DNA of 64,000 bases from Nitzschia putrida (taxonomy: Eukaryota; Bacillariophyta; Bacillariophyceae; Bacillariales; Bacillariaceae), in the NCBI GenBank assembly GCA_016586335.1, contig BLYE01000012.1, positions 558,001 through 622,000 on the forward strand, written 5' to 3'. Under the pieces are notes generated by a model, which saw nothing but the letters and a program-made list of their open reading frames with translations, ran no database searches and had not been told where the DNA came from. Below are positions 21,401 through 32,443 of this stretch, piece by piece. Both the position numbers and the translations under genes were made by a program. The stretch's first letter is position 1. Every line of letters begins with the position of its first letter.

Positions 21401-21870
21401 CCCTGTATACATATCAGTTTCAAGTATACCGGAGGATTTCCAGTTGGATCAACCATCGAAGAAAGAAATGAGGCCGAAATTTTGTGTTTCATGCTTGGCT
21501 GTGGAATCCCATCACGAATTATTAGTCCGATACTACAACCATCGTTTGATGGAAAGGTGAGAAACATAGTGTCGATTGCAGTGCTTGTTGTCCGCGTGTC
21601 TGTGGTATTGTGATGAAGAAAATTTTTGGTGACTTCTGTCTGAATCGAATGAAGAAACAAAAACGATAAAATATCATTCTGCTGAATGCCCTCTTGTTGA
21701 CGCGACATTGTCAAGGTCGAATCATATCCCCTCGCCTTTCTAAACCCTTCAGTTTCGACACACAGAATGAGGAGCGCAAGGTGACATGGATGCTACCTAG
21801 TACTTCTAGTACTTTAGCTGCAAGCGGGACTTCGCAGTGGAGCAATGATATGGAATTTCTGATTCCTTAA
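21401..21870 (+). CDS. Possible small gene of unknown function (5' end not found)
   Basis: Weak model. An open stretch 21401-21556 sits between an acceptor-like tcttttgcag and a donor-like gtgaga. It joins in frame, across the intron-like 21557-21752, to an open stretch 21753-21870 that ends in TAA. The joined frame reads PVYISVSSIPEDFQLDQPS ... FCVSCLAVESHHELLVRYYN ... FDTQNEERKVTWMLPSTSS and matches no family I know. A second frame through the first exon is also open, so the frame is not certain. No first exon with a good ATG and donor was found in 20949-21400. In favour: a 1-kb gap is unusually long here, and the intron-like segment is homologous to a genuine BMS1 intron. Against: no recognisable domain. 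Confidence 0.25.
21557..21752 (+). repeat. Intron-like segment homologous to BMS1 intron 1
   Basis: 196 nt beginning gtgaga and ending cccttcag. The core tgatgaagaaaatttttggt plus gacttct matches BMS1 intron 1 at 26 of 27 positions, and ctgaatgccc recurs 71 nt after the start of the core (67 nt in BMS1). Weaker similarity extends to both ends and even into the first bases after the acceptor (tttcgacacac versus tatcgaccac). Confidence 0.65.
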
Positions 21871-21953
21871 AGGGATGCACACATTCCTCACTAACATACT
21901 GTAACACCTGGTGGGGAGACATTCCAGATCGACCCCTTGAACCTACTAGAATT

Positions 21954-24900
21954 CTAGTCTGTAGAGGAACTTGGTGGATCACTTGCTTCGGTTGGGGAAT
22001 GTCGGGCCAATTTCTGGATGCCGTCAAACTGACATTGACAATCACATCCACTAACGGGGCAAGTTTCGTGGTTAGCGAACCATCCCACCAAGTGATGGGC
22101 GTGACCACCATGCTTGCAACTCATACACCAAGTGAACCATTCAGCAAGTGGCAAAGCAGACAAGTTATCGGCAGTGTTCATTGGATTGCCACCCCTTCCC
22201 GGTTGTCTCGATCTCTCACGTGTAAGCTCTGTATATGGATTCAGCGCACCGAGACTCAGCAAACAGATTGCACACCTGGGCAGCGGCTTTCGACATTGGG
22301 GGCAGCATGACAACACAGGTTTCATCTTCGAGAGCCACTGATTTGCATTCCCCTCGTGCCACTTGAGTCCCAGTGGCGACGAACAATAGTTACACCGTGC
22401 ATCCAATGCAGCAGGGATTGAGGGCAATACCTCAGGATCAGGTTGACGAGAACCTTGTCGTCTGGTAGCAACCCGTCTATTTGCAGCAATCTCTTGTCCT
22501 CGGGCCTTGATGCGACGCAAATTTTCTGCTCTTCGAACATCAAACTGTGCCCTGCTCTGCCACATTTGCCAAGTATTCAAAAGCGCCCGATAGGATTCAA
22601 TCCACTCCATACATGCTTTTCGTTCGTCCACCCAATCTACAGGTAGCGATACCCTAGATACAATCAAAGCCGCCGTCTGAACATCGCAAGTCCTGTCCAC
22701 AAATGCTTGTAGAATCTTGATACCTTCTTTTGATAGTCCAGTGACAATGATGCCTTCCACGTTTCCCATTTGCTGATACTTGGACAGCGATTTATCCAGG
22801 TAGGCGTGCAGCTGTCCACGGTCGAGGTACATACAAGCAAAAGCAACTCGATCGCTGCATGACAAATTTTGATTTTCGAGAACTTTGTCGAAACCTGTGC
22901 CACTGCCAACTGTCAATAAAAATTGACACAAGGCCTTCAAATACACAGAGCTGGAGTGTTTCGCATCAGTGCCGGTTATGTCACTTCTCTGCAGCAACGA
23001 TGAACATGCCATTCGCCATACCATGGACTGAGAAGAATTGGAACCACCGTATCCAGCCACACACATGGCGGTCAAATCCAATGTTTCTGCGTACTGAGAT
23101 GTCCCGCTATCACCCGCGCCGTTTCGCAATGAGCTTGCAGCCTCCTGGAGAACTCCCACCGCCAGACCGACTTCACCATGCCAAACCGCAAGAGCGGCTG
23201 CTCGTTCATTGTCACCATGGACCTGACAGTCAGCGATAACGTTTTCCAATCGGGTTTTGCCAGCCCAACCACACGATGACATGGCAAGGCGCCTCCCAGT
23301 GCTAACATAAACGTTACAGTCAAATGTTTCCGAAAATTGCACATCCTCCTTGGGTGTAGGCCCATCTGCAGCCAACAGACTGATGACTCCTGCCTCTAGA
23401 ATGCTCTTCGGCAGGGATGGCGTTTCTGACTCATAGTCATCAATTTCACTGGGGAGACCTTCTTCTACACGCTCAATCCAACTCCATAGGCGAATCAAAG
23501 ACTGGTTTCCTGCAGGCAAATCACCTGTATCCTGTTCACCTGAAGGGCTGTTTTCAGACAGAATTTGGATATTTTTGGCAGTATCGGCCGAGTACTTCGA
23601 AATGCTGTGGCAATGGGCACGGCGCATCATGGTTACGGAAATGTCTTCCTGTAGTGATGGATCCGATACCGAGGCTGCGGGTGCAATCCAAACTGTTTGC
23701 CCCAAGGAGTGAACCACGCTACCATCGCGACGAGAAATTGCCAGGGGAGCATTCCCTCCATGTTTTGCCATATCACAGAGGGAGTTGTTGTCCAAGGCGG
23801 CCAAAATTCTCCGCGGGTAAATGCTTCTCACCAACCGGTCGGTGGGATTATCGGAGACAGAACCATTCGTTTCACTGGCCTTTGGCTTCTGATACAAGGC
23901 AAAGTCTTTCACGTTGCTTCCTTGTGGGGCATGGTTGACTCGAACAAGGACGGGCCTCGATGCAGTCCAGGTGTCATAATCGCTTATAGAACTCCCTTGG
24001 GCAACACTGAGCATCCCTGGTTCTTCTGTCGACCATTTAATAGCTTCAACCTGCGATGGCTGTGATGTTCTGGCGTTTCCTGCAGAACCAGATACCTTGA
24101 TTTCACCAACTACAGAATCCATCCTGCGAATATCCCAAATCTTCACCGGTTCACCATCGGCCCTGGAGAAGGTTGCCATGAGGAACTGTGCAAAACGAAT
24201 CAAAGTTAGAGATAAAAGAGAAAATAAGGAACTCTTGGGCACATGATATCATACCTGTTTGTGTGGGTTGACTTCAATCCCATGAACCCCAAAGTTATGC
24301 GCAAGCGCGGACAAGGGTGGTGCGTTGGCCCCACCAACACGCATGTCATACAACTGAACATTTCGTGATTGGGTCCCAACCGCTAAGGTTTGACCTTCCA
24401 ACACCCAAGCCAAGGACGCAACAGGTGTATTATGGGAGAGTTTGGCAATGGGAGCTGCATTTCGTCGAACTGCCGATTGCTGCGCTTCAATATCCCAAAG
24501 GAAACAACAAAATTCTCGATCCCCTCCACTTCCACCCCGAAGGTTTGGAGCACCACGACGAGGCAAGTTGTTTTGAGAGGCTCCGGCAGCCCCACTCCCC
24601 AACATACCAATAACAACATGAGACGATTGGTTGGGCCGCCACGCCACAGCGGAAGCCTGACGAAGATGTCTGGATGTATGGTAATACTCAATGGAGGACG
24701 AGAAAGGCAGTCCTTCCGAAGATTCCTCCTTGTAAAATGTATGAATAGCTAGCATACCTGTAGACAAACCAGTTGCAGCAGTGGGGTGTTCATCGTAGTT
24801 TTCAACGACGGGAATGTCCAAACAAGTAGACGAGACACTTGTTCCCAATTGTGGGTTTCCTCTTGAAACAGACAAGAGTTGCGTAGTGAAAAAGCGGTCA

Positions 24901-25325
24901 TCCTCTTGGTCAGGATCGATCTGAGCCAACTCTAGTTGCCTCAATTCCAAAAGCTTGGGACCAAGCTTTCGGCTTCGTTCTTCGGTGAGTGGACCGTCCT
25001 GGGAAAGTGACTCGCCTGATTCGAAGGAGTTGATGCAGGCCAACATCCGGCTTCCAGAAGGATAAAACTTGAGCTGAGTTGGGAAAACAGCTGCGGGTCG
25101 TTGGGTCTTGCCTGCTTCTGCATATGTCTGCCTGGAGCCCCCGCTGACCAGGGTTTCTCCCTCGTCCAAAAGATCCCGGGTGGTTGGAGATGCAGAGCCA
25201 GTCCGACCGTCCGGTCTGAAGTTGCTCGAGTAGTGAGGACTGGAAGACATGGCGGATTTCACTGGAGGCTTGTAAGCCATGGGAGGGTATGGTGCCGATG
25301 GCACCTTGGAAGAATCCTGAGGCAT
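21954..25325 (-). CDS. MIOS: GATOR2 subunit MIOS (WD40 + zinc-finger/RING-like)
   Basis: 1100-aa protein of the GATOR2/SEACAT complex, which relays amino-acid status to TORC1 at the lysosome or vacuole. Two exons: 24255-25325 and 21954-24185 (phase 0 across a 69-nt intron). The N-terminal half is WD40-like (FLWDIEAQQS, VASLAWVLEGQTLAVGT, VQLYDMRVGG, MATFSRADGEPVKIWDIRRM), then an alpha-solenoid part. The C-terminal zinc-binding module is the diagnostic part: CNYCSSPLGLKWHE, CPQCRKPLPRCAICLLSLG, then WFTWCMSCKHGGHAHHLVGW and CPVSGCDCQC, matching the animal MIOS pattern NWFTWCHNCRHGGHAGHM. A Ser/Pro-rich N-terminal extension of about 85 residues precedes the WD repeats. A codon upstream of the ATG is GTG; the start is the ATG at 25325. 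Confidence 0.9.
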
Positions 25326-25518
25326 CACTGCGTTGCTACAAGAGAAACCTTAACAAGTGGCCAATCGGCAAGATGTTGTGCATGTGCACAATCGTCGCCA
25401 CCCCGATCCTTTCGTGATGAGTCCACTTAGTCGACGAATGGCTCCTTCCTACCGTAGCTGGTGACAGAAAACTATTCATGACAAAAACGATCATACTGAA
25501 TACTAGTACAACATAAAC

Positions 25519-28500
25519 CTAACTTCGGTTCCTAGTAGACCTTCGCATTGTCTGTTGTGGTTGATTCTCTTTGCTTTGAGAACGTCTGGTTGTTTTGCTT
25601 GGGGGAGCATTGTCTACTGCACGTGGCGACCGTCTCTTGTTGGAGGACACCTCTTGAAGCGGTTTAGATTTCCTTGTTTTTCGGAGTGGCATCTGCTTGG
25701 AGGAGTTGTCCTCGCTTGAATCATTCACTGAGCGTTCGGCAAAAGTCGATTCCTCTTCAAAGACACTATCGGTTGACTGACTGGAGATGTTTTGGGATTT
25801 GGACTGGCGAGAAGACCGTCGACGAGGTGAACTTGACGTAGAGGCTGACTCACCAACAGAGGGTTCGGCTACAGTAGATTCCTCTTCGAAGATCCCCCCA
25901 GAAGTTGATTGACTTGACGAATTTTGGGATTTGGAAAGCCGAGTAGACCTTCGACGAGGGGAATTCGATACAGCTGGTGAGTCACTAACGGTAGCTCCAG
26001 TCAACGAAAATGCACTGCCACGAAGGGCCGAAGGAGGTGTTGTGCCACGTGTCTTCTCACCACTAGATAAGAGTACTCCAGGACTCTTGGGAGAAGCCCG
26101 ATGTGCAATAGGGGACAAAGCACTGAAGTCTGGAGCAGCGGATACCTTGGGGGAGAAGCGCACAGAACTGTCCAAACTACCCCGACCCCCGGGAGAGCGT
26201 CCACTTTGTTTTTGCTTTTTGAGAGAGCTTGCAACTGGGGCGGTGGCCACACGAGGAGATGGACTCTTAAAAGAATCCGCAGATTTTCGTTTCTTGCCGC
26301 TGCTGCTGGGTTTGGGGGAGACCGACGCTTCTACCATTGCCTTCGGACTCCTAGAGTTCATCCTGGAGGACTCCTTTAGTGGTGTCGTCACTACTCCAAT
26401 AGCAGGCAAATCCTGCTTTGGTGCCCGTCGGAATAAATGGGCCGGAATTTGGATTTGACCTGGAAAGGTTGTCAAATTGATATCCTTCTTGACATAGGAC
26501 AAAAGGACCTGACGGGCAACGGAACATATAATTCGAAGCCTGGCAAGCAACACACCTTCTTCTTCATGGGAAGCCTGTCGTACAGGAAGAAATCGCCCTA
26601 GCGAATCCGTCATGCGAATGAGAAACGAGATATTGTCCGCAGAATCACCCAATGTTTGTACCAATGGATCAAAAATCCACTTGAGCCGGCGCTTGAGTAC
26701 CCGAAGGCGATTTCCACTGCCCTCTTGGTCATCTCCAGAGCCTGATGTTGGCGTTTCTTTTCGGAATGCCAAAAGGTGAAAAGCAAAAGGCACAACGTAC
26801 TCGGGCATTATCTTCACCTTCATTTGTCTCTCAAACTGCTCTTCTGCCGCTGGTCCGTTGGCTCTTGCTTGAGCCACTGTGACTTCATAAAGCTTGCGCA
26901 TGGAAGACACACAAGCACTGGCGCTTCCCTTGGTAGTAGTAGAACGCTTTCCAACATTGGCTGCATACCCATTGGAAGAAGAGTGATCCGCCCCGTGTTC
27001 TCCATCGGTGCACAACACCAACATAGACAAAAACTTGAAACTTGGTATCATTCCTTGACGTCCTGCGCCGGCTTTCTTGCTGTACTTTCCATTTCCTGTC
27101 AACATTTGACCCAACTCCTCCATTACCGCAGACCGAACCGCTTGATCTGGATCCAAAAACACCGTTGCCAAAATATGCCACCGATCTGGCCCCAAATAAG
27201 TTTGATCCAAACCCAAGCGTGCATCACATAGTCGCATCCATTGAAGTGCAGCGGTTTGTCGTAGAGCAGCTCGATCGTCGTCCGATGCGCAAGCCTTGGA
27301 CGTAGGCGGTAGTCCCTTGTTCTTGAGGATGCGACTGAAAAATTCAAACTGTTTTTCGACCAAATTGTGCCCTTCTTCTGTTTTGGGGGGTCCAGTCCAC
27401 CTTGTTGACCTCGTATAGGCAGTCAAAAACTCCATGGCAGCACAAAGTTTACGACAAACACTAGAATAAGAAGCATTCTTTTCGCGTTTGGGAGACGCAC
27501 TGCTCCTACGATCATTTGGTATTGGGTCCTCGGTAAGAATCGAGTCTAACACCAACTGAACCATTTTCTTGGCCCGGGAAGACTCCATGGATTGAGGCGA
27601 TGCCTCTGCCAATTGTGTCAACGCTGACAAGGCGGTAATCATCTTCGAATCGCTCACCGAGTTCGAAAGAACGGACGACGAAACCATGGTTGACAAAATG
27701 GTAGAAGCGGAATCTTCCGTGTTCAAAGCTACCAAGGTACGCACAGCTGAGGAGGCTTGTTCTGGAGTTCCATCTCTTGCCAGTTGCAACAAATTTTTTC
27801 GCACGCGATCATCCACCTTCTTGCCATGTTCCCGAGTTGCAGTTTTGGACAGAATGGAGACCAGTTCGGTTATGAGGTCTTGTGGTGCATGTGTGGAACA
27901 TGCATTGGTGAAAAGCTCCGTCAAAGTAGTGAACCCCTTGGGTTCATGACAAGTCTCTGGGAACACTTCGACAACCAAGGAAAGACCCGCCACAAACTTG
28001 CGACAAAAGTCCCAATCGTCATCCAAACCACACTCATGAGCCAACAAGATGGTATGCTGAACAACATCTTGATTGATGAAATCTCCCATGGAACATTGAC
28101 GGACCACCCCCTTGATCCACTCCCTCTGGGGTTTGGCCACCCGATTGGGCAACTCCTCCATGGCACGCTTTCTGGATTTGCCAGAATGTGTGGCATTCGC
28201 AATGGTGGACAAAATACGGAAAATGTGACCATCTTTGGACTGATGAAAGGCCTGCAACAAAGGGTGACGCTCTCCTGGAGTGAGTGTCAAGCCCGTCAGA
28301 GGAGCCACTTGGTCCAAAAGATCCTGTGCCCGCGCTTGGGCCGTAAAAAACTCCTCGGATCCTGTAAACCGAAATCAGTGCGTTAGCATTAAGAGAACAC
28401 AACACACTTCCAAAGACAATCCAGAAATACATACCAAATGTGCATTTCTTGGCTTGACCCCTCGCCTCTAGATAGGCGTGCAATTTTTGTTGAATCTGTG

Positions 28501-30480
28501 CCCGATGATTCAAGAGACCCACAAGCCACTGACGAGCATTGTCTTGAAGCGTATCCAGCAGCATGGCGAATCCCACCGCCCGTGCTGTAGACTTGAGTCG
28601 CTTGGACGATTGCAATTGTGACCCCAATAGCATATCATCCATGGCTTGCCAGAGACGAGCCTGCAAATCGGTATCCTGGGAAAAGGAAGCGCACTCAAAG
28701 ACACGACTTGGAATCCAGTCCCATCGCTCGTCGGTTGTCCACGCATCCCGAATGGTTTCCAGAGCAACATCATCATTGTGGAGAGGTTCGAGACGAGGAC
28801 GAATGAAATGATGAAAATAAGTCTGAGCAAGACCCGTCAAAACATCCTTGCGTTCAGTAGGATGCTTGGAGGTAATACGACTGCCGACGGCCATCCAAAC
28901 GTCGAGTGCCAAAACAGTAGGATTGCGATAGACCAAGTCACACAAACCATGAATGGTTGCGAGACGCACCTCCAATACAGGATCTTGCAGCGTCAACTGA
29001 AGCGCCACCTGGGCATCCATGGAGTGGTCCTCATGGGGGACCAGCTGCAGCAACTTGGGCACCATTTGCAAACGAATGGGTAAATGCAAATCTTGCGCTC
29101 GCTCGAGCCACTGTCGAAAGCAAGGACGAAAGGAGGTTGCCAAGGCTGGTGACTTGCAAAACAGCTTTCCCAACAAGTGAACGACCAAACCACGTTGTTC
29201 TGTATCCGAAACCGCCAAATCATTGGCAAGCGTTCCAATAATGGTAGTAAGAATGGAGGGAGCTACCCGATGCATCTCGTAGATGATATTGTAGATGTCC
29301 GCTTGAGGGTTCTGGTCTTGTGTGGCAGGTTTGCCAATCTCTTTGAGAAGGGAAGTAGAAATAGAGGATTGTTGGAGGGAACGAGCATCATTATTGAGAA
29401 GCGCATTGATGAGTGCGGCAATGGGTGTAGAGAGACGTTCCACCGACTGTCTCAGAATCGTGCTGGCAAGCACAAAGGTTGGGTTGGTTTGTTCCGCCAA
29501 ATGGTTGCTGGTAGCCTTGTTACCCGAATGGGAGGTACTATTAGGCTTGGCCTTGGCATCGGGCTTGCGAACCACCAAGACCTTGGGGCCTTGACCAATG
29601 GGCAGAAGAAGCTCATCCAACAATGGAATGGGCAAGAGGATGGGTTGAGGGTACTCATCAAGACAAGCCACAATGGTTGCTTGTACAGATTCTGCCAAGG
29701 CGGGAGGATGATCGAGTCGGACACTGTGCAAGAGCGTGCGTACAAAGTCTGCCAACAACGAGAGTGCCTCGGTGGTATCCTTGGAGTCTCCACCCGTCGA
29801 GGAACGAGTCCCTCGGGCTGTCGGAGATGTGGAAGCATCCATCTTTGCCAATTCGACCAAAATGACAGGAATCTTGACTTCGGCCAACAACTGCAAGATG
29901 CGCGTGTACTCATCCCAATGGGGATGGTCTGTCGACGTGTGGGCAAGATTGGCTAGTTGCGCCATGGTGTGACGGAAAATATCCAAGACTTGTTGGGGTT
30001 CCCAAGGTGCCTCGGGAGCATAAATGGCAAAGAGTTCCATGCAAGCACTGACAGTGAGCAATCGCACTTGTTTGTCTTTGTGGTCCAAACGAGGAATCAA
30101 GGAAACACAAAAGGCCGACAGAGACGAGTCTGGTTCCAGGGATTCATCGTGGCGGAGGACATGGAGGACTTGACGGAGGCTTTTGACATGGGATTTCTAC
30201 AACGAATGCAATGGGATGGAGGGACCAAGTGTTAGAATCAATCTACTGATATAATGAACGACCCATATCAACATCATCAACAAACAGCGACAAGAACAGC
30301 GACAAGAACAGCAACCTCCACGATACGAAGACTCACCTTGGTCCAAATGGAGGGAGTCAAAATGTCGCTGCTCGGTGTCAGTTCTTCGTGTTCGTGATCA
30401 TCATCCATTGTACTGTTGCCTGCAGTGGAAGCTTCATCTTCTGGAGAAGGTGGAGACGATGATTCGGATAACGACGCCAT
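25519..30480 (-). CDS. PDS5: Sister chromatid cohesion protein PDS5
   Basis: 1582-aa HEAT-repeat protein that binds cohesin and controls its release and acetylation. Three exons: 30337-30480, 28435-30196 and 25519-28361. The N-terminal region carries the Pds5 pattern LIPRLDHKDKQVRLLTVSACMELFAIYAPEAPW, followed by WDEYTRILQLLAEVKIPVILVEL. Helical repeats run to about residue 1250. The C-terminal 300 residues are basic and low complexity with many SP and RRS motifs, typical of the Pds5 tail that contacts DNA. That tail contains a tandem duplication of about 45 residues (RRRSTRLSKSQNSSSQST and RRRSSRQSKSQNISSQST, each followed by FEEEST). Length is in the family range (1,200-1,600 aa). ATG at 30480 has good context (gccATGg seen on the opposite strand). 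Intron 1 holds a short aacagcgacaag tandem repeat. Confidence 0.88.
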
Positions 30481-30890
30481 GGTGAACGAAGTGTGCGGTG
30501 TGCAAGACTGGATCAATCAATAATGAAGCAGTCCACAGAGTGGATGGGGTCGTCGCTTGCCTGGTGGTCGGCTGCAAAAAACAAAGCAATGGGAGTAGAA
30601 TTCCCACCGACCCTTTCACTCGTACTGGTTTTACGCAGTTCTACGTGAGAAGGTATTGTGAAGACAATTGGCGCGAAGGATCAATCGAAGGAGTCGGAGA
30701 TACATCCTCAGCCAAGGCTTCGCGCCACAAACCACCCCCACATTCTTCTTTGTGTTGTTTGACACCCACACAACACCACCCACAACACATCCTACATCCT
30801 TGTTGTTGGTGCATTGTACGTACGATTACCATACACAGTGATCACACATTGTTTTGCTCCAATCCAACAAGTATAAGAAGAAGAAGAATC
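30481..30890. promoter_or_regulatory. Divergent intergenic region PDS5 / NASP
   Basis: 410 nt between divergent starts of two chromatin genes. CA-rich segment caccacccacaacacatcc near 30773-30791. An open frame runs into the NASP gene from 30498 but has no matching ATG context, so I treat it as 5' UTR. No E2F-like box was seen with confidence. Confidence 0.3.
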
Positions 30891-32288
30891 ATGGCTGCCA
30901 AAGACGCCACCGCCAACTCTCCTTCTCAAAAGGATGTTGTAGAAGAAGACCAAACGCTTTCCATCAAGCCTTCCAACCTCAAGGCACCTCCTCCTTCGGC
31001 TCCTGCCACCACTACGGAATCTGCCCCCGAGCAAGAGACTGCCACTGAGGCTGCTGCCGCCGCCGCTGTTACCCTTCCCACATATCAAGATTCACAACAA
31101 TCCAACTCGATTCAAGTTGCCAAGGCTCTGTTGAACGATGGAGAATTTGATCAAGCACTTGAAGCATTGGAACAAGGCATTCATCCCTTGCGTGAGCTCC
31201 TCGAGTCACACGGTATTGAGCCTGACTTGCACCCCAGTTTGGCGCCCTATTATTATTGGTATGGAACCACCCTTTTGTATTCTCTCGAAGAGTCGGATCA
31301 AGCCATGACTGTGGCGGGGGCTGCAGCTTCTGCTGCCGAAACCGAGGTCCCAGCTACTGTTCCAACACCTGAAGGAGACGAGGAAGAGGATGAAGCCGAA
31401 ATGCCTACCAATGGAGCTCCAGAAGAGGCAGAACCAGAACCAGAGGCTCCACCTGCTGAAGATATGGAGATTGCCTGGGAGAATTTGGATTCGGCCAGGA
31501 CTTTGTTGGAAACACTACTCAAGGATGATCATCCAAAGGAGGTTCTTGAGTCCCTCGAACTCGATCTCGCACAAGTTTTGTTGCGAGAAGGTGATTTGCA
31601 GCGTATCAATGGCCGTTTTGTAGAAGCTGTTGAAGACTATCAAGCCTGTCTTGAACGTCGTAAAGCGCATTTGGGACCACTCGATCGAAAAATTGCAGAT
31701 GTGCACTATCATTTGGGTTTGTCGCACTTGTCCTATGCTACACTCTTGGCCAAGGACAATGGGGATGCCGCTCTGATTGAGCAACACTCGCAAATGGCTT
31801 TGCAATCGTACTTGGACTGTGCCAAGGCCTTGTCTGGTCAGTGCGCAGCCTTGTGTGGGGTAGAAGCGGAGCAAGTTTGGTCGACTCCCAGCAATCTCAA
31901 GACCACCGGCTTGACAGAAACCATGGCGGCTGCCGACACCTTGCGTACTTGGCGAACCAACTTGTCCACTCTGTCTCCCATTGACGATTCTTCAGATTCA
32001 CAGCAACAATTGGAAGAGTTGCTTGCCTTGTTGCAAGAAATTCAAGAAACCATGGATGAAGCCGAATCTTCGCAAACGGCTGTCCGACAAGCCGCCGACC
32101 TCAAACGACAGGCCCAACAAGCGGTGGAATCCCAACATGAAACGTCCGAGAATGGTGTCTCGACGCAAGTTGGATTTGATGCTCCCTCCACTACCGCTGT
32201 GGCAGCTGCCCGTCCCTTGGTTGTCAAGAAAAAACGACCTCCTACATCCACTGCCGAGCCCGATGCCAAGCGCCCCAAGGCTGAGTAA
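30891..32288 (+). CDS. NASP: NASP/SHNi-TPR family histone chaperone
   Basis: 465-aa single-exon protein. Family: NASP/Sim3/Hif1, chaperones for H3-H4. An Ala/Pro/Thr-rich N-terminus is followed by TPR 1 (AKALLNDGEFDQALEALEQGI) and HPSLAPYYYWYGTTLLYSLEES. The acidic insert that interrupts TPR 2 in this family (EGDEEEDEAEMPTNGAPEEA) is present, then AWENLDSARTLLETLL. The most diagnostic stretch is LREGDLQRINGRFVEAVEDYQACL...LDRKIADVHYHLGLSHLSY. A coiled coil (QQQLEELLALLQEIQETMDEA) and a C-terminal bipartite nuclear signal (KKKRPP...AKRPKAE) complete the usual layout. The ATG at 30891 (aatcATGgct) gives the canonical N-terminus. Expression is expected to be S-phase linked (family knowledge). 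Confidence 0.88.
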   Translation: MAAKDATANSPSQKDVVEEDQTLSIKPSNLKAPPPSAPATTTESAPEQETATEAAAAAAVTLPTYQDSQQSNSIQVAKALLNDGEFDQALEALEQGIHPLRELLESHGIEPDLHPSLAPYYYWYGTTLLYSLEESDQAMTVAGAAASAAETEVPATVPTPEGDEEEDEAEMPTNGAPEEAEPEPEAPPAEDMEIAWENLDSARTLLETLLKDDHPKEVLESLELDLAQVLLREGDLQRINGRFVEAVEDYQACLERRKAHLGPLDRKIADVHYHLGLSHLSYATLLAKDNGDAALIEQHSQMALQSYLDCAKALSGQCAALCGVEAEQVWSTPSNLKTTGLTETMAAADTLRTWRTNLSTLSPIDDSSDSQQQLEELLALLQEIQETMDEAESSQTAVRQAADLKRQAQQAVESQHETSENGVSTQVGFDAPSTTAVAAARPLVVKKKRPPTSTAEPDAKRPKAE

Positions 32289-32443
32289 CTGTTTGTAGGG
32301 TCTAATCGATATCAAGTACTAACTAGTAGTAGTAGAAGAATAGTTTTTCTCATAAAGCATTCTTGTCACTCTTATATATTTCTAGTACTACATATTGTCA
32401 TGCATTCATTGCCACCAATCCTTGGGCCCCATACGAACATTTC

